From: Hyperoodon ampullatus
Lineage: Eukaryota; Chordata; Mammalia; Artiodactyla; Ziphiidae
Direction: 5' to 3'
Length of the DNA: 64,000 nucleotides
Assembly: GCA_949752795.1 (NCBI GenBank)
Contig: CATKHW010000385.1
Span: forward strand, 62,001 to 126,000
Shown: positions 10,371 through 23,793 of the stretch, one piece after another
How positions within the stretch are numbered: position 1 is the stretch's first letter
How the letters are laid out: every line of letters starts with the position of its first letter
The notes under the pieces: model-generated
Seen by the model: the letters and a program-made list of their open reading frames with translations, nothing else
Database searches by the model: none
Told to the model about the DNA's origin: nothing
Made by a program: the position numbers and the translations under genes

Positions 10371-11396
10371 TGCTTGCTTGGCCAAAAAGGGCGTATGCGT
10401 TTTCTCCTGAATATATTCAGGAGAAAACGCATACGCTCTATTTGGCCAAGTGCATCATTTTTGAAATTTTGACCCTCTTTCTGTGCTTAAAACACGATTC
10501 CAACGTACCTCTTGAAATCTGTTTCCTGCTATTCTGGCTCGCTTTCATGTCCGCCTCGTTGCTTTCCCTCACCAGATTTTTGGACGATAGTTGTCCTTTA
10601 TTATTCTGCCAGTTTGTGAATTGCTGTGCCCCTGAGCTCCATTTTTCAACCTGTTTTTTGTGAGCTGACCGCAAGTCCAAAATTTTGGCTGAGGACCTAT
10701 AGTGGTTTCCGATGGGGGGCTGAGACTTTCGTTAATTCTTCTTCCTCCTGGGAAATTAGATAGACATGTGCCCGTCCAAATACCTAACAGCTACTCTCTC
10801 ATTGGTTCTCCCTCTTCCCTTTCATCCTCAGCCAAATTGGCAACCTGTGCAAACCAGGAGGTTAAAGGGGCTGTGTCTCCATGTTGGGAGATTGATAGTA
10901 AAGCAGATGGAAAGTCAAACCGGAGCACCAGGAGAGGGACTATTCGTTGAGTTTTATAAACCTTTCGTATTCACAGTGTGTCCGTTCTCTAGGTTTCCCG
11001 TACATGTTATAGCTGTAGTAAAATTCCCTTCAACCTGGAGAGTTGGGACCCATGGAATGTGTGCCAGGCATTTGTGCTTTAAATGGTCTGCAATTGCTCA
11101 CCCAATCTCACCAATCCTCTCAGTCCCAAGTGTCCAGCCTTATGCAACATCCAGCTGTCGTTGTAAATAGGGTCATTCCAGGTTTCATCAGAGACCCTGA
11201 AGGAATTGTAAAGAATTTCCCAGTTTTTTTGTTTTGTTTTTGAAATTCCTTTTTATAGTGGGTTTGAGCTGATTCTCGCTGCCATGTTTATGACAGTATA
11301 GACACACTTGATTCCCTTATGGAGACATATCAATACATAGGTTTTAAGATTCTTACTAGTCTGATATATTCCTCTGCGGGAAATATGGGGTTTTGA
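9660..11396. repeat. Satellite unit 2
   Basis: 1737 bp. Still carries left-edge variants (GGATTTTACAC; CCTACATTTTGGGG in the L1 part), but closer to the inner class than unit 1. Confidence 0.9.
10378..10449. repeat. 72-bp palindrome, unit 2
   Basis: Two arm mismatches, both caused by changes in the right arm (GCTCTA for GCCCTT). Confidence 0.95.
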
Positions 11397-13137
11397 GTCC
11401 CTTTCACTGAGGAAGGTGTAGGTCTTGTCTATTCCATAGTTGGTTTTTGGAACGGTACCTGTGCTTATATCAAACTCTGGTTTTATGCATCACCCCACCT
11501 CTCCTTCCCCCTTAAGCAGGCATTAGAGTGTTTTCTAAATGTGAGACACTGTTCTCTTTCCTAACTCAGTTCAAGTGTAGCCATGTTTACAGGATCTTCA
11601 TAAGTGATATCTTATGATAAGTTTCTTTTTCTCTGTGTGACTTATTTCACTTAGAATCATCGTACCTGAATCAACCCATTTTGCTGCTACTGGCCTTATG
11701 ACATTGATTTCATGGCTGACGGATATTCCATCGTACGTAAGTACCACAATTTTTTGAACAATTTTTATATTTCCTGGGATATTTAAGGTGTACCCAAGTT
11801 GAGGTCCTTGTAAGAAGTGCAGCCCTAAATTTTGGGGTGGCTCTCTCTTATTGATTTTCAGTATTCCCAAGGTATATTCCTTAGACTGGAAGTGCCCATG
11901 GCTCTCTAGCTCTGTTGTTTACTTGTTTTAGGGAACACAATGCACTCCTCCAGAGAGGCAGTTGGCAATTTACATCCCGCCCATCAGCATAACAAGGCTC
12001 CCTGTTCTCCAGGGCCTGTCTTGCCTTTCTAGTTTTTACACATTTTGTGGATGTCCCTTTTGACCGGTGGGAAGTGATACTTCTTTGTAGTGCAGATTTG
12101 CATTGCCCGCTTGCTTGCTTGGCCAAAAAGGGCGTATGCGTTTTCTCCTGAATATATTCAGGAGAAAACGCATACACCCTTTTTGGCCAAGTGCATCATT
12201 GTCGAAGTTGTGCCCCTCTTCCTGTGCTTTAAAGGCGATTCCAATGTATCTCTTGAAATCTGTTTCCTGCTATTCGGCCTCGCTTTCAAGTCCGCCTCGT
12301 TGCCTTCCCTCAACAGATTTTTGGATGATAGTTGTCCTTTATTACTCGGCCAGTTTGTGAATTGCTGTGCCCCTGAGCTCCATTTTTCAACTCGTTTTTG
12401 GTGAGCTGACCGCAAGTCCAACATTTTGGTTCAGGAACTCTGCTGGTTCCCGGTGGGTTGCTGAGACTTTGGTTAATTCTTCTTCCTGCCGGGAAGTTAG
12501 AGTGATATGTGCCCGTCCAAATGCCTAACAGCTACTCTCTCATTGGTTCTCCCTCTTCCCTTTCATCCTCTGCCAAATTGGCAACCTGTGCGAACCAGGA
12601 GGTTAAAGGGGCTGTCTCTCCAAGTTGGGAGGTTGATAGTAAAGTAGATGGAAAGCCAAACCGGAGCACCAGGACACGGACAATTCTTTGAGTTTTAGAA
12701 ACCTTTCGAATTCACAGTGTGTCCGTTCTCTAGGTTTATTGTACATGTTACATCTGGAGTAATATTCCCTTCAACCTGGAGAGTTGGGACCCATGGAATG
12801 GGTGCCAGGCATTTGTGCTTTAAAGGGTCAGCATTTGCTCACCCAATCTCACCAATCCTCTCAGTCCCAAGTGTCCAGCATTATTCCACATCCAGCTTTC
12901 ATTGTAGATTGGTTCATTCCAGGTTTCATCAGAGACCGTGAAGGAATTGTAAAGAATTTCCCAGTTTTTTTGTTTTGTTTTTGAAATTCCTTTTTATAGT
13001 GGGTTTGAGCTGATTCTCGCTGCCATGTTTATGCCAGTCTAGACACACTTGATTCCCTTATGGAGACATATCAATACATAGGTTTTAAGATTGTTACTAG
13101 TCAGATATATTCCTCTGTGGGAAATATGGGGTTTTGA
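11397..13137. repeat. Satellite unit 3
   Basis: 1741 bp, inner class. Has TTTCTCTGTGTGAC where most units have TTTCTGTGTGAC. Confidence 0.9.
12119..12190. repeat. 72-bp palindrome, unit 3
   Basis: One arm mismatch (CATACACCC in the right arm). Confidence 0.95.
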
Positions 13138-14875
13138 GTCCCTTTCACTGAGGAAGGTGTAGGTCTTCTCTATTCCATAGTTGGTTTCTGGAACGGTACC
13201 TGTGCTTATATCAAACTCTGGTTTTATGCATCACCCCACCTCTCCTTCCCCCTTAAGCAGGCATAAGAGCGTTTTCTAAATGTGGGACACTGTTCTCTTT
13301 CCTAAATCAGTTCAAGTGTAGCCATGTTTACAGGATCTTCATAAGTGATATCTTATTATAAGTTTCTTTTTCTGTTGACTTATTTCACTTAGAATCATCG
13401 TACCTGAATCCACCCATTTTGCTGCTACTGGTCTTATGACATTGATTTCATGGCTGAGGGATATTCCATCGTACGTAAGTACCACAATTTTTTGAACCAT
13501 TTTTATATTTCCTGGGATATTTAAGGTGTACCCAAGTTGAGGTCCTTGTAAGCAGTGCAGCCCTAAATTTTGGGGTGGCTCTGTCTTATTGATTTTCAGT
13601 TTTCCCAAGGTATATTCCCTAGACTGTAAGTGCCCTTGGCTCTGTAGCTCTGTTGTTTACTTGTTTTAGGGAACACAATGCACTCCTCCAGAGAGGCAGT
13701 TGGCAATTTACATCCCACCCATCAGCATAACAAGGCTCCCTGTTCTCCAGGGCCTGTCTAGCCTTTCTGGTTTTTACACATTTTGTGGATGTCCCTTTTG
13801 ACCGGTGGGAAGTGATACTTCTTTGTAGTGCAGATTTGCATTGCCCGCTTGCTTACTTGGCCAAACAGGGCGTATGCGTTTTCTCGTGAATATATTCAGG
13901 AGAAAACGCATACGCCATTTTTGGGCAAGTGCGTCATTGTCGAAGTTGTGCCCCTCTTCCTGTGCTTTAAAGGTGATTCCAACGTACCTCTTGAAATCTT
14001 TTTCCTGCAATTCTGCCTCGCTTTCAGGTCCGCCTCGTTGCCTTCCCTCAACAGATTTTTGGACGATAGTTGTCCTTTATTACTCGGCCAGTTTGTGAAT
14101 TGCTGTGCCCCTGAGCTCCATTTTTCAACTCGTTTTCTGTGAGCTGCCCGCAAGTCCAAAATTTTGGTTCAGGACCTATACTGGTTCCCTGGTGGTGGCT
14201 GAGACTTTGGTTAATTCTTCTTCCTGCCGGGAAATTAGAGTGATATGTGCCCGTACAAATGCCTAACAGCTAATCTCTCATTGGTTCTCCCTCTTCCCTT
14301 TCATCCTCTGCCAAATTGGCAACCTGTGCGAACCAGGAGGTTAAAGGGGCTGTCTCTCCAAGTTGGGAGGTTGATAGTAAAGCAGATGGAAAATCAAACC
14401 GGAGCACCAGGAGAGGGACTATTCGTTGAGTTTTATAAACCTTTCGTATTCAAAGTGTGTCCATTCTCTAGGTTTCCCGTACATGTTATAGCTGTAGTAA
14501 TATTCCCTTTAACCTGCAGAGTTGGGACCCATGGAATGCGTGACAGGCTTTTGTGCTTTAAAGGGTCTACATTTGCTCACCCAATCTCACCAATCCTCTC
14601 AGTCCCAAGTGTCCAGCCTTATGCCTCATCCAGCTGTCGTTGTACATAGGGTCATTCCAGGTTTCATCAGTGACCCTGAAGGAATTGTAAAGAATTTCCC
14701 AGTTTTTTTGTTTTGTTTTTGAAATTCCTTTTTATAGTGGGTTTGAGCTGATTCTCGCTGCCATGTTTATGCCAGTCTAGACACACTTGATTCCCTTACG
14801 GAGACATATCAATACATAGGTTTTAAGATTCTTACTGGTCAGATATATTCCTCTGCGGGAAATATGGGGTTTTGA
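13138..14875. repeat. Satellite unit 4
   Basis: 1738 bp, inner class. Its palindrome is among the more damaged ones, with four arm mismatches. Confidence 0.9.
13857..13928. repeat. 72-bp palindrome, unit 4
   Basis: Four arm mismatches, including CTCGTGAA for CTCCTGAA in the left arm. Confidence 0.95.
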
Positions 14876-15216
14876 GTCCCTTTCACTGAGGGAGGTGTAG
14901 GTCTTGTCTATTCCATAGTTGGTTTTTGGAACGGTACCTGTGCTTATATCAAACTCTGGTTTTATGCATCACCCCACCTCTCCTTCGCCCTTAAGCAGGC
15001 ATAAGAGTGTTTTCTAAATGTGAGACTCTTCTCTTTCCAAACTCAGTTCAAGTGTAGCCATGTTTACAGGATCTGCATAAGTGATATCTTATGATAAGTT
15101 TCTTTTTCTCTGTGACTTATTTCACTTAGAATCATCATACCTGAATCCACCCATTTTGCTGCTACTGGTCTTATGACATTGATTTCATGGCTGAGGGATA
15201 TTCCATCGTACGTAAG

Positions 15217-15220
15217 TACC

Positions 15221-15230
<10 letters not shown>
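15217..15230. repeat. SINE target-site duplication, left
   Basis: TACCAAAATTTTTT, matching the right copy TACCACAATTTTTT at all but one position. Other satellite units have one such word here, which proves the insertion site. The right part overlaps the SINE tail. Confidence 0.88.
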
Positions 15231-15256
<26 letters not shown>

Positions 15257-15446
15257 CGTACGCGGGCCTCTCACTGTTGTGGCCTCTCCCGTTGCAGAGC
15301 ACAGGCTCCGGACACGCAGGCCCAGTGGCCATGGCTCACGGGCCCAGCCGCTCCGCGGCATGTGGGATCTTCCCAGACCAGGGCACGAACCCGTGTCCCC
15401 TGCCTCGGCAGGCGGACTCGCAACCACTGCGCCACCCGGGAAGCCC
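15225..15446 (-). mobile_element. tRNA-derived SINE, cetacean CHR type
   Basis: On the minus strand it begins GGGCTTCCCGGGTGGCGCAG, has an A box (TGGCGCAGTGG, at 15424-15434) and a B box-like GGGTTCGTGCC (15382-15392), and ends in about 30 A (plus-strand T run 15225-15254). The text agrees with the CHR SINEs of whales and hippo, said to derive from tRNA-Glu. It is near full length, about 190 bp plus tail. It interrupts satellite unit 5 in the L1-derived half. A near-perfect 14-base duplication flanks it, with one mismatch. Confidence 0.93.
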
Positions 15447-15460
15447 TACCACAATTTTTT
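15447..15460. repeat. SINE target-site duplication, right
   Basis: TACCACAATTTTTT directly after the SINE head. It keeps the usual satellite reading. Confidence 0.9.
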
Positions 15461-15822
15461 GAACCATTTTTATATTTCCTGGGATATTTAAGGTGTACCC
15501 AAGTTGAGGTCCTTGTAAGCAGTGCAGCCCTAAATTTTGGGGTGGCTCTGTCTTATTGATTTTCAGTTTTCCCAAGGTATATTCCCTAGACTGGAAGTGC
15601 CCTTGGCTCTGTAGCTCTGTTGTTTGCTTGTTTTAGGGAACACAATGCACTCCTCCAGAGAGGCAGTTGGCAATTTACATCCCGCCCATCAGCATAAGAA
15701 GGCTCCCTGTTCTCCAGGGCCTGTCTTGCCTTTCTGGTTTTTACACATTTTGTGGATGTCCCTTTTGACCGGTGGGAAGTGATACTTCTTTGTATGCAGA
15801 TTTGCATTGCCCGCTTGCTTGC

Positions 15823-15894
15823 TTGGCCAAAAAGGGCGTATGCGTTTTCTCCTGAATATATTCAGGAGAAAACACATACGCCCTTTTTAGCCAA
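15823..15894. repeat. 72-bp palindrome, unit 5
   Basis: Two arm mismatches, both in the right arm (AAACACAT and TTTAGCC). Confidence 0.95.
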
Positions 15895-16840
15895 GTGCAT
15901 CATTGTCAAAGTTGTGCCCCTCTTCCTGTGCTTTAAAGGCGATTCCAACGTACCTCTTGAAATCTGTTTCCTGCTCTTCTGCCTCGCTTTCAAGTCCGCC
16001 TCGTTGCCTTCCCTCAACAGATTTTTGGACGATAGTTGTCCTTTATTACTCCACCAGTTTGTGAATTGCTGTGCCCCTAAGCTCCATTTTTCAGCTCGAT
16101 TTTTGTGAGCTCACCGCAAGTCCAAAATTTTGGTTCAGGACCTATGCTGGTTTCCTGTGGGGGGCTGAGACTTTGGTTAATACTTCTTTCTGCCGGGAAG
16201 TTAGAGTGATATGTGCCCTTCCAAATGCCTAACAGCTACTCTCTCATTTGTTCTCCCTCTTCCCTTTCATCCTCTGCCAAATTGGCAACCTGTGCGAACC
16301 AGGAGGTTAAAGGGGCTGTCTCTCCAAGTTGGGAGATTGATAGTAAAGCAGATGGAAAATCAAACCGGAGCACCAGGAGAGGGACTATTCGATGAGTTTT
16401 AGAAACCTTTCGTATTCACAGTGTGTCCGTTCTCTAGGTTTCCCGTACATGTTATAACTGTAGTAATATTCCCTTCAACCTGAAGAGTTGGGACCCATGG
16501 AATGGGTGCCATGCATTATTGCTTTAAAGGGTCTGCATTTGCTCACCCAATCTCACCAATCCTCTCAGTCCCAAGTGTCCAGCCTTATGCCATATCCACT
16601 GTCATTGTAGATAGGGTCATTCCAGGTTTCAACAGAGACCCTGAAGGAATTGTAAAGAATTTCCCAGTTTTTTTATTTTGTTTTTGAAATTCCTTTTTAT
16701 AGTGGGTTTGAGCTGATTCTCACTGCCATGTTTATGCCAGTCTAGACACACTTGATTCCCTTACGGAGACATATCAATACATAGGTTTTAAGATTCTTAC
16801 TAGTCAGATATATTCCTCTGCGGGAAATATGGGGTTTTGA

Positions 16841-18579
16841 GTCCCTTTCACTGAGGAAGGTGTAGGTCTTGTCTATTCCATAGTTGGTTTTTGGAACGGT
16901 ACCTGTGCTTATATCAAACTCTGGTTTTATGCATCACCCCACCTCTCCTTCTCCCTTAAGCAGGCATAAGAGTGTTTTCTAAATGTGAGACACTGTTCTC
17001 TTTCCTAACTCAGTTCAAGTGTAGCCATGTTTACAGGATCTTCATAAGTGATATCTTATGATAAGTTTCTTTTTCTGTGTGACTTATTTCACTTAGAATC
17101 ATCGTACCTGAATCCACCCATTTTGCTGCTACTGGTCTTATGACATTGATTTCATGGCTGAGGGATATTCCATCGTACGTAAGTACCACAATTTTTGAAC
17201 CATTTTTATATTTCCTGGGATACTTAAGGTGTATCCAAGTTGAGGTCCTTGTAAGCAGTGCAGCCCTAAATTTTGGGGTGGCTCTGTCTTATTGATTTTC
17301 AGTTTTCCCAAGGTATATTCCCTAGACTGGAAGTGCCCTTGGCTCTGTAGCTCTGTTGTTTACTTGTTTTAGGGAACACAATGCACTCCTCCAGAGAGGC
17401 AGTTGGCAATTTACATCCCGCCCATCAGAATAACAAGGCTCCCTGTTCTCCAGGGCCTGTCTTGCCTTTCTGGTTTTTACACATATTGTGAATGTCCCTT
17501 TTGACCGGTGGGAAGTGATACTTCTTTGTAGTGCAGATTTGCATTGCCCGCCTGCTTGCTTGGGCAAAAAGGGCGTATGCGTTTTCTCCTGAATATATTC
17601 AGGAGAAAACGCATACGCCCTTTTTGGCCAAGTGCATCATTGTAGAAGTTGTGCCCCTCTTCCTGTGCTTTAAAGGTGATTCCAACGTACCTCTTGAAAT
17701 CTGTTTCCTGCTATTCTGCCTCGCTTTCAAGTCCGCCTCGCTGCCTTCCCTCAACAGATTTTTGGACGATAGTTGTCCTTTATTACTCGGCCAGTTTGTG
17801 AATTGCTGTGCCCCTGAGCTCCATTTTTCAACTCGTTTTTTGTGAGCTGACCGCAAGTCCAGAATTTTGGTTCAGGAACTATGCTGGTTCCCGGTGGTGG
17901 GCTGAGACTTTGGTTAATTCTTCTTCCTGCCGGGAAGTTAGAGTGATATGTGCCCGTTCAAATGCCTAACAGCTACTCTCTCATTGGTTCTCCCTCTTCC
18001 CTTTCATCCTCTGCCAAATTGGAAACCTGTGCGAACCAGGAGGTTAAAGGGGTTTTCTCTCCAAGTTGGGGGATTGATAGTAAAGCAGATGGAAAGTCAA
18101 ACCGGAGCACCAGGAGAGGGACTATTCGTTGACTTTTAGAAACCTTTCGTATTCACAGTGTGTCCGTTCTCTAGGTTTCCCGTACATGTTATAACTGTAG
18201 TAATATTCCCTTCAACCTGGAGAGTTGGGACCCATGGAATCGGTGCCATGCATTATTGCTTTAAAGGGTCTGCATTTGTTCACCCCATCTCACCAATCGT
18301 CTCAGTCCCAAGTGTCCAGCCTTATGCCACATCCAGCTGTCGTTGTAGATAGGGTCATTCCAGGTTTCATCAGAGACCCTGAAAGAATTGTAAAGAATTT
18401 CCCAGTTTTTTTTGTTTTGTTTTTGAAATTCCTTTTTATAGTGGGTTTGAGCTGATTCTCGCTGCCATGTTTATGCCAGTCTAGACACACTTAATTCCCT
18501 TACGGAGATATATCAATACATAGGTTTTAAGATTCTTACTAGTCTGATATATTCCTCTGCGGGAAATATGGGGTTTTGA
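16841..18579. repeat. Satellite unit 6
   Basis: 1739 bp, inner class. Shares GGGATACTTAAGGTGTATCC with unit 7 (ATATTTAAGGTGTACCC in most others), so these two neighbours are close relatives. Confidence 0.9.
17560..17631. repeat. 72-bp palindrome, unit 6
   Basis: One arm mismatch near the outer end (TTGGGCAA in the left arm). Confidence 0.95.
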
Positions 18580-20318
18580 GTCCCTTTCACTGAGGAAGGT
18601 GTAGGTCTTCTCTATTCCATAGTTGGTTTTTGGAACGGTACCTGTGCTTATATCAAACTCTGGTTTTATGCATCACCCCACCTCTCCTTCCCCCTTAAGC
18701 AGGCATAAGAGTGTTTTCTAAATGTGAGACACTGTTCTCTTTCCTAACTCAGTTCAAGTGTAGCCATGTTTATAGGATCTTCATAAGTGATATCTTACGA
18801 TAAGTTTCTTTTTCTGTGTGACTTATTTCACTTAGAATCATCGTACCTGAATCCACCCATTTTGCTGCTACTGGTCTTATGACATTGATTTCATGGCTGA
18901 GGGATATTCCATCGTACGTAAGTACCACAATTTTTGGAACCATTTTTATATTTCCTGGGATACTTAAGGTGTATCCTAGTTGAGGTCCTTGTAAGCAGTG
19001 CAGCCCTAAATTTTGGGGTGGCTCTGTCTTATTGATTTTCAGTTTTCCCAAGGTATATTCCCTAGACAGGAAGTGCCCTTGGCTCTGTAGCTCTGTTGTT
19101 TACTTGTTTTAGGGAACACAATGCACTCCTCCAGAGAGGCAGTTGGCAATTTACATCCCGCCCATCAGCATAACAAGGCTCCCTGTTCTCCAGGGCCTGT
19201 CTTGCCTTTCTGGTTTTTACACATTTTGTGGATGTCCCTTTTGACCGGTGGGAAGTGATACTTCTTTGTAGTGCAGATTTGCATTGCCCGCTTGCTTGCT
19301 TGGCCAAAAAGGGCGTATGCGTTTTCTCCTGAATATATTCAAGAGTAAAGGCATACGCCCTTTTTGGCCAAGTGCATCATTGTCGAAGTTGTGCCCCTCT
19401 TCCTGTGCTTTAAAGGCGATTCCAACGTACCTCTTGAAATCTGTTTCCTGCTGTTCTGCCTCGCTTTCAAGTCCGCCTCGCTGCCTTCCCTCAACAGATT
19501 TTTGGACGATAGTTGTCCTTTATTACTCGGCCAGTTTGTGAATTGCTGTGCCCCTGAGCTCCATTTTTCAACTCGTTTTTTGTGAGCTGACCACAAGTCC
19601 AGAATTTTGGTTCAGGACCTATGCTGGTTCCCGGTGGGGGGCTGAGACTTTGGTTAATTCTTCTTCCTGCCGGGAAGTTAGAGTGATATGTGCCCGTTCA
19701 AATGCCTAACAGCTACTCTCTCATTGGTTCTCCCTCTTCCCTTTCATCCTCTGCCAAATTGGAAACCTTTGCGAACCAGGAGGTTAAAGGGGCTGTCTCT
19801 CCAAGTTGGGAGGTTGATAGTAAAGCAGATGGAAAGTCAAACCGGAGCACCAGGAGAGGGGCTATTCGTTGAGTTTTAGAAACCTTTCGTATTCACAGTG
19901 TGTCCGTTCTCTAGGTTTCCCGTACATGTTATAGCTGTAGTAATATTCCCTTTAACCTGGAGAGTTGGGACCCGTGGAATGGGTGCCACGCATTTGTGCT
20001 TTAAAGAGTCTGCATTTGCTCACCCAATCTCACCAATCCTCTCAGTCCCAAGTGTCCAGCCTTATGCCTCATCCAGCTGTCGTTGTACTTAGGGTCATTC
20101 CAGGTTACATTAGAGACCCTGAAGGAATTGTAAAGAATTTCCCAGTTTTTTTGTTTTGTTTTTGAAATTCCTTTTTATAGTGGGTTTGAGCTGATTCTCG
20201 ATGCCATATTTATGCCAGTCTAGACACACTTGATTCCCTTACGGAGACATATCAATACATAGGTTTTAAGATTCTTACTAGTCAGATATATTCCTCTGCG
20301 GGAAATATGGCGTTTTGA
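18580..20318. repeat. Satellite unit 7
   Basis: 1739 bp. Nearest relative is unit 6 in its L1 half. Confidence 0.9.
19300..19371. repeat. 72-bp palindrome, unit 7
   Basis: Three arm mismatches, all in the inner right arm (CAAGAGTAAAGGC). Confidence 0.95.
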
Positions 20319-22054
20319 GTCCCTTTCACTGAGGAAGGTGTAGGTCTTGTCTATTCCATAGTTGGATTTGGAACGGTACCTGTGCTTATATCAAACTCTG
20401 GTTTTATGCATCACCCCACCTCTCCTTCCCCCTTAAGCAGGCATAAGAGTGTTTTCTAAATGTGAGACACTGTTCTCTTATATAACTCAGTTCAAGTGTA
20501 GCCATGTTTACAGGATCTTCATAAGTGATATCTTATGATAAGTTTCATTTTCTGTGTGACTTATTTCACTTAGGATCATCGTACCTGAATCCACCCATTT
20601 TGCTGCTACTGGTCTTATGACATTGATTTCATGGCTGAGGGATATTCCATCGTACGTAAGTACCACAATTTTTTGAACCATTTTTATATTTCCTGGGATA
20701 TTTAAGGTGTACCCAAGTTGAGGTCCTTGTAAGCAGTGCAGCCCTAAATTTTGGGGTGGCTCTGTCTAATTGATTTTCAGTTTTCCCAAGGTATATTCCC
20801 TAGACTGGAAGTGCCCTTGGCTCTGTAGCTCTATTGTTTACTTGTTTTAGGGAACACAATGCACTCCTCCAGAGAGGCAGTTGGCAATTTACATCCCGCC
20901 CATCAGCATAACAAGGCTCCCTGTTCTCCAGGGCCTGTCTTGCCTTTCTGGTTTTTACACATTTTGTGGATGTCCCTTTTGACCGGTGGGAAGTGATACT
21001 TCTTTGTAGTGCAGATTTGCATTGCCCGCTTTCTTGCTAGGCCAAAAAGGGCGTATGCGTTTTCTCCTGAATATATTCAAGAGAAAACGCATACGCCCTT
21101 TTTGGCCAAGTGCATCATTGTTGAAGTTGTGCCCCTCTTCCTGTGCTTTAAAGGCGATTCCAACGTAACTCTTGAAATCTGTTTCCTGCTATTCTGCCTC
21201 GCTTTCAAGTCCGCCTCGTTGCCTTCCCTCAACAGATTTTTGGACGATAGTTGTCCTTTATTACTCGGCCAGTTTGTGAATTGCTGTGCCCCTGAGCTCC
21301 ATTATTCAACTCGTTTTTTGTGAGCTGACCGCAAGTACAGAATTTTGGTTCAGGACCTATACTGGTTCCCGGTGGGTGGCTGAGACTTTGTATAATTCTT
21401 CTTCCTGCCGGGAAATTGCAGTGATATATGCCCGTCCAAATGCCTAAAAGCTAATCTCTCATTGGTTCTCCCTCTTCCCTTTCAACCTCTGCCAAATTGG
21501 CAACCTGTGCGAACCAGGAGGTTAAAGGGGCTGTCTCTCCAAGTTGGGAGGTTGATAGTAAAGCAGATGGAAAGTCAAACCGGAGCACCAGGAGAGGGAC
21601 TATTCGTTGAGTTTTAGAAACCTTTCGTATTCACAGTGTGTCCGTTCTCTAGGTTTCCCGTACATGTTATAGCTGTAGTAATACTCCCTTTAACCTGGAG
21701 AGTTGAGACCCATGGAATGGGTGCCAGGCATTTGATTTAAAGGGTCTTCATTTGCTCACACAATCTCACCAATCCTCTCAGTCCCAAGTGTCCAGCCTTA
21801 TGCCTCATACAGCTGTCGTTGTACATAAGGTCATTCCAGGGTTCATCAGAGACCCTGAAGGAATTGTAAAGAATTTCCCAGTTTTTTTGTTTTGTTTTTG
21901 AAATTCCTTTTTATAGTCGGTTTGAGCTGATTCTCGCTGCCATGTTTATGCTAGTCTAGACACACTTGATTCCCTTACGGAGACATATCTATACATAGGG
22001 TTTAAGATTCTTACTAGTCAGATATATTCCTCTGTGGGAAATATGGGGTTTTGA
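20319..22054. repeat. Satellite unit 8
   Basis: 1736 bp, inner class, with small deletions such as GGCATTTGATTTAAAG near 21725. Confidence 0.9.
21038..21109. repeat. 72-bp palindrome, unit 8
   Basis: Two arm mismatches: the outer left end reads TAGGCC and the inner right arm reads CAAGAG. Confidence 0.95.
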
Positions 22055-23793
22055 GTCCCTTTCACTGAGGAAGGTGGAGGTCTTGTCTATTCCATAGTTG
22101 GTTTTTGGAACGGTACCTGTGCTTATATCAAACTCTGGTTTTATGCATCACCCCACCTCTCCTTCCCCCTTAAGCAGGCATAAGAGTGTTTTCTAAATGT
22201 GAGACTCTGTTCTCTTTCCTAACTCAGTTCAAGTGTAGCCATGTTTACAGGATCTTCATAAGTGATATCTTATGATAAGTTTATTTTTCTGTGTGACTTA
22301 TTTCACTTAGAATCATCGTACCTGAACCCACCCATTTTGCTGCTACTGGTCTTATGACATTGATTTCATGGCTGAGGGATATTCCATCGTACGTAAGTAC
22401 CACAATTTTTTGAACCATTTTTATATTTCCTGGGATATTTAAGGTGTACCCAAGTTGAGGTCCTTGAAAGCAGTGCAGCCCTAAATTTTGGGGTGGCTCT
22501 GTCTTATTGATTTTCAGTTTTCCCAAGGTATATTCCCTAGACTGGAAGTGCCCTTGGCTCTGTTGCTCTGTTGTTTACTTGTTTTAGGAAACGCAATGCA
22601 CTCCTTCAGAGAGGCAGTTGACAATTTACATCCCGCCCATCAGCATAACAAGGCTCCCTGTTCTGAAGGGCCTGTCTTGCCTTTCTGGTTTTTACATATT
22701 TTGTGGATGTCCCTTTTGACCGGTGGAAAGTGATACTTCTTTGTAGTGCAGATTTGCATTGCCCGCTTTCTTGCTTGGCCAAAAAGGGCGTATGCGTTTT
22801 CTCCTGAATATATTCAGGAGAAAACGCATACGCCCTTTTTGGCCAAGTGCATCATTGTCGAAGTTGTGCCCCTCTTCCTGTGTTTTAAAGGTGATTCCAA
22901 CGTACCTCTTGAAATCTTTTTCCTGCTATTCTGCCTCGCTTTCAAGTCCGCCTCGTTGCCTTCCCTCAACAGATTTTTGGACGATAGTTGTCCTTTATTA
23001 CTCCACCAGTTTTTGAAATGCTGTGCCCCTGAGCTCCATTTTTCAACTAGTTTTTGGTGAGCTGACCGCAAGTCCAAAATTTTGGTTCAGGACCTATGCT
23101 GGTTCCCGGTGGGGGGCTGAGACTTTGGTTAATTCTTATTCTTGCCGGGAAATTAGATTGATATGTGCCCGTCCAAAAGCCTAACAGCTACTCTCTCATT
23201 GGTTCTCCCTCTTCCCTTTCATCCTCTGCCAAATTGGAATCCTGTGCAAACAAGGAGGTTAAAGGCGCTGTCTCTACAAGTTGGGAGATTGATAGTAAAG
23301 CAGATGGAAAGTCAAACCGGAGCACCAGGAGTTGGACTATTCGTTGAGTTTTAGAAACCTTTCGTATTCACAGTGTGTCCGTTCTCTAGGTTTCCTGTAC
23401 ATGTTATAGCTGTAGTAATATTCCCTTCAACCTGGAGAGTTGGGACCCATGGAATGGGTGCCAGGCATTTGTGCTTTAAAGGGTCTGCATTTGCTCACCC
23501 AATCTCACCAATCCTCTCAGTCCCAAGTGTCCAGCCTTATGCCACATCCAGCTGTCGTTGTAGATAGGGTCATTCCAGGTTTCATCAGAGACCCTGAAGG
23601 AATTGTAAAGAATTTCCCAGTTTTTTTGTTTTGTTTTTGAAATTCCTTTTTATAGTGGGTTTGAGCTGATTGTCGCTGCCATGTTTATGCCAGTCTAGAC
23701 ACACTTGATTCCCTTATGGAGACATATCAATACATAGGTTTTAAGATGCTTACTAGTCAGATATATTCCTCTGCAGTAAATATGGGGTTTTGA
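22055..23793. repeat. Satellite unit 9
   Basis: 1739 bp, inner class. Holds a perfect 72-bp palindrome. Confidence 0.9.
22775..22846. repeat. 72-bp palindrome, unit 9, perfect
   Basis: All 36 pairs match. This is the consensus form, starting TTGGCCAAAAAGGGCG. Confidence 0.97.

Larger units (their letters stand above)
14876..16840. repeat. Satellite unit 5, interrupted by a SINE
   Basis: 1965 bp. Removing the 230-bp SINE plus one target duplication leaves about 1735 bp, the normal length. No other unit has the SINE. Confidence 0.93.

Noticed and set aside
15173..15559. Frames crossing the SINE
   Set aside because: They read through the SINE and its T tail, giving poly-phenylalanine or poly-lysine, and are clearly chance.
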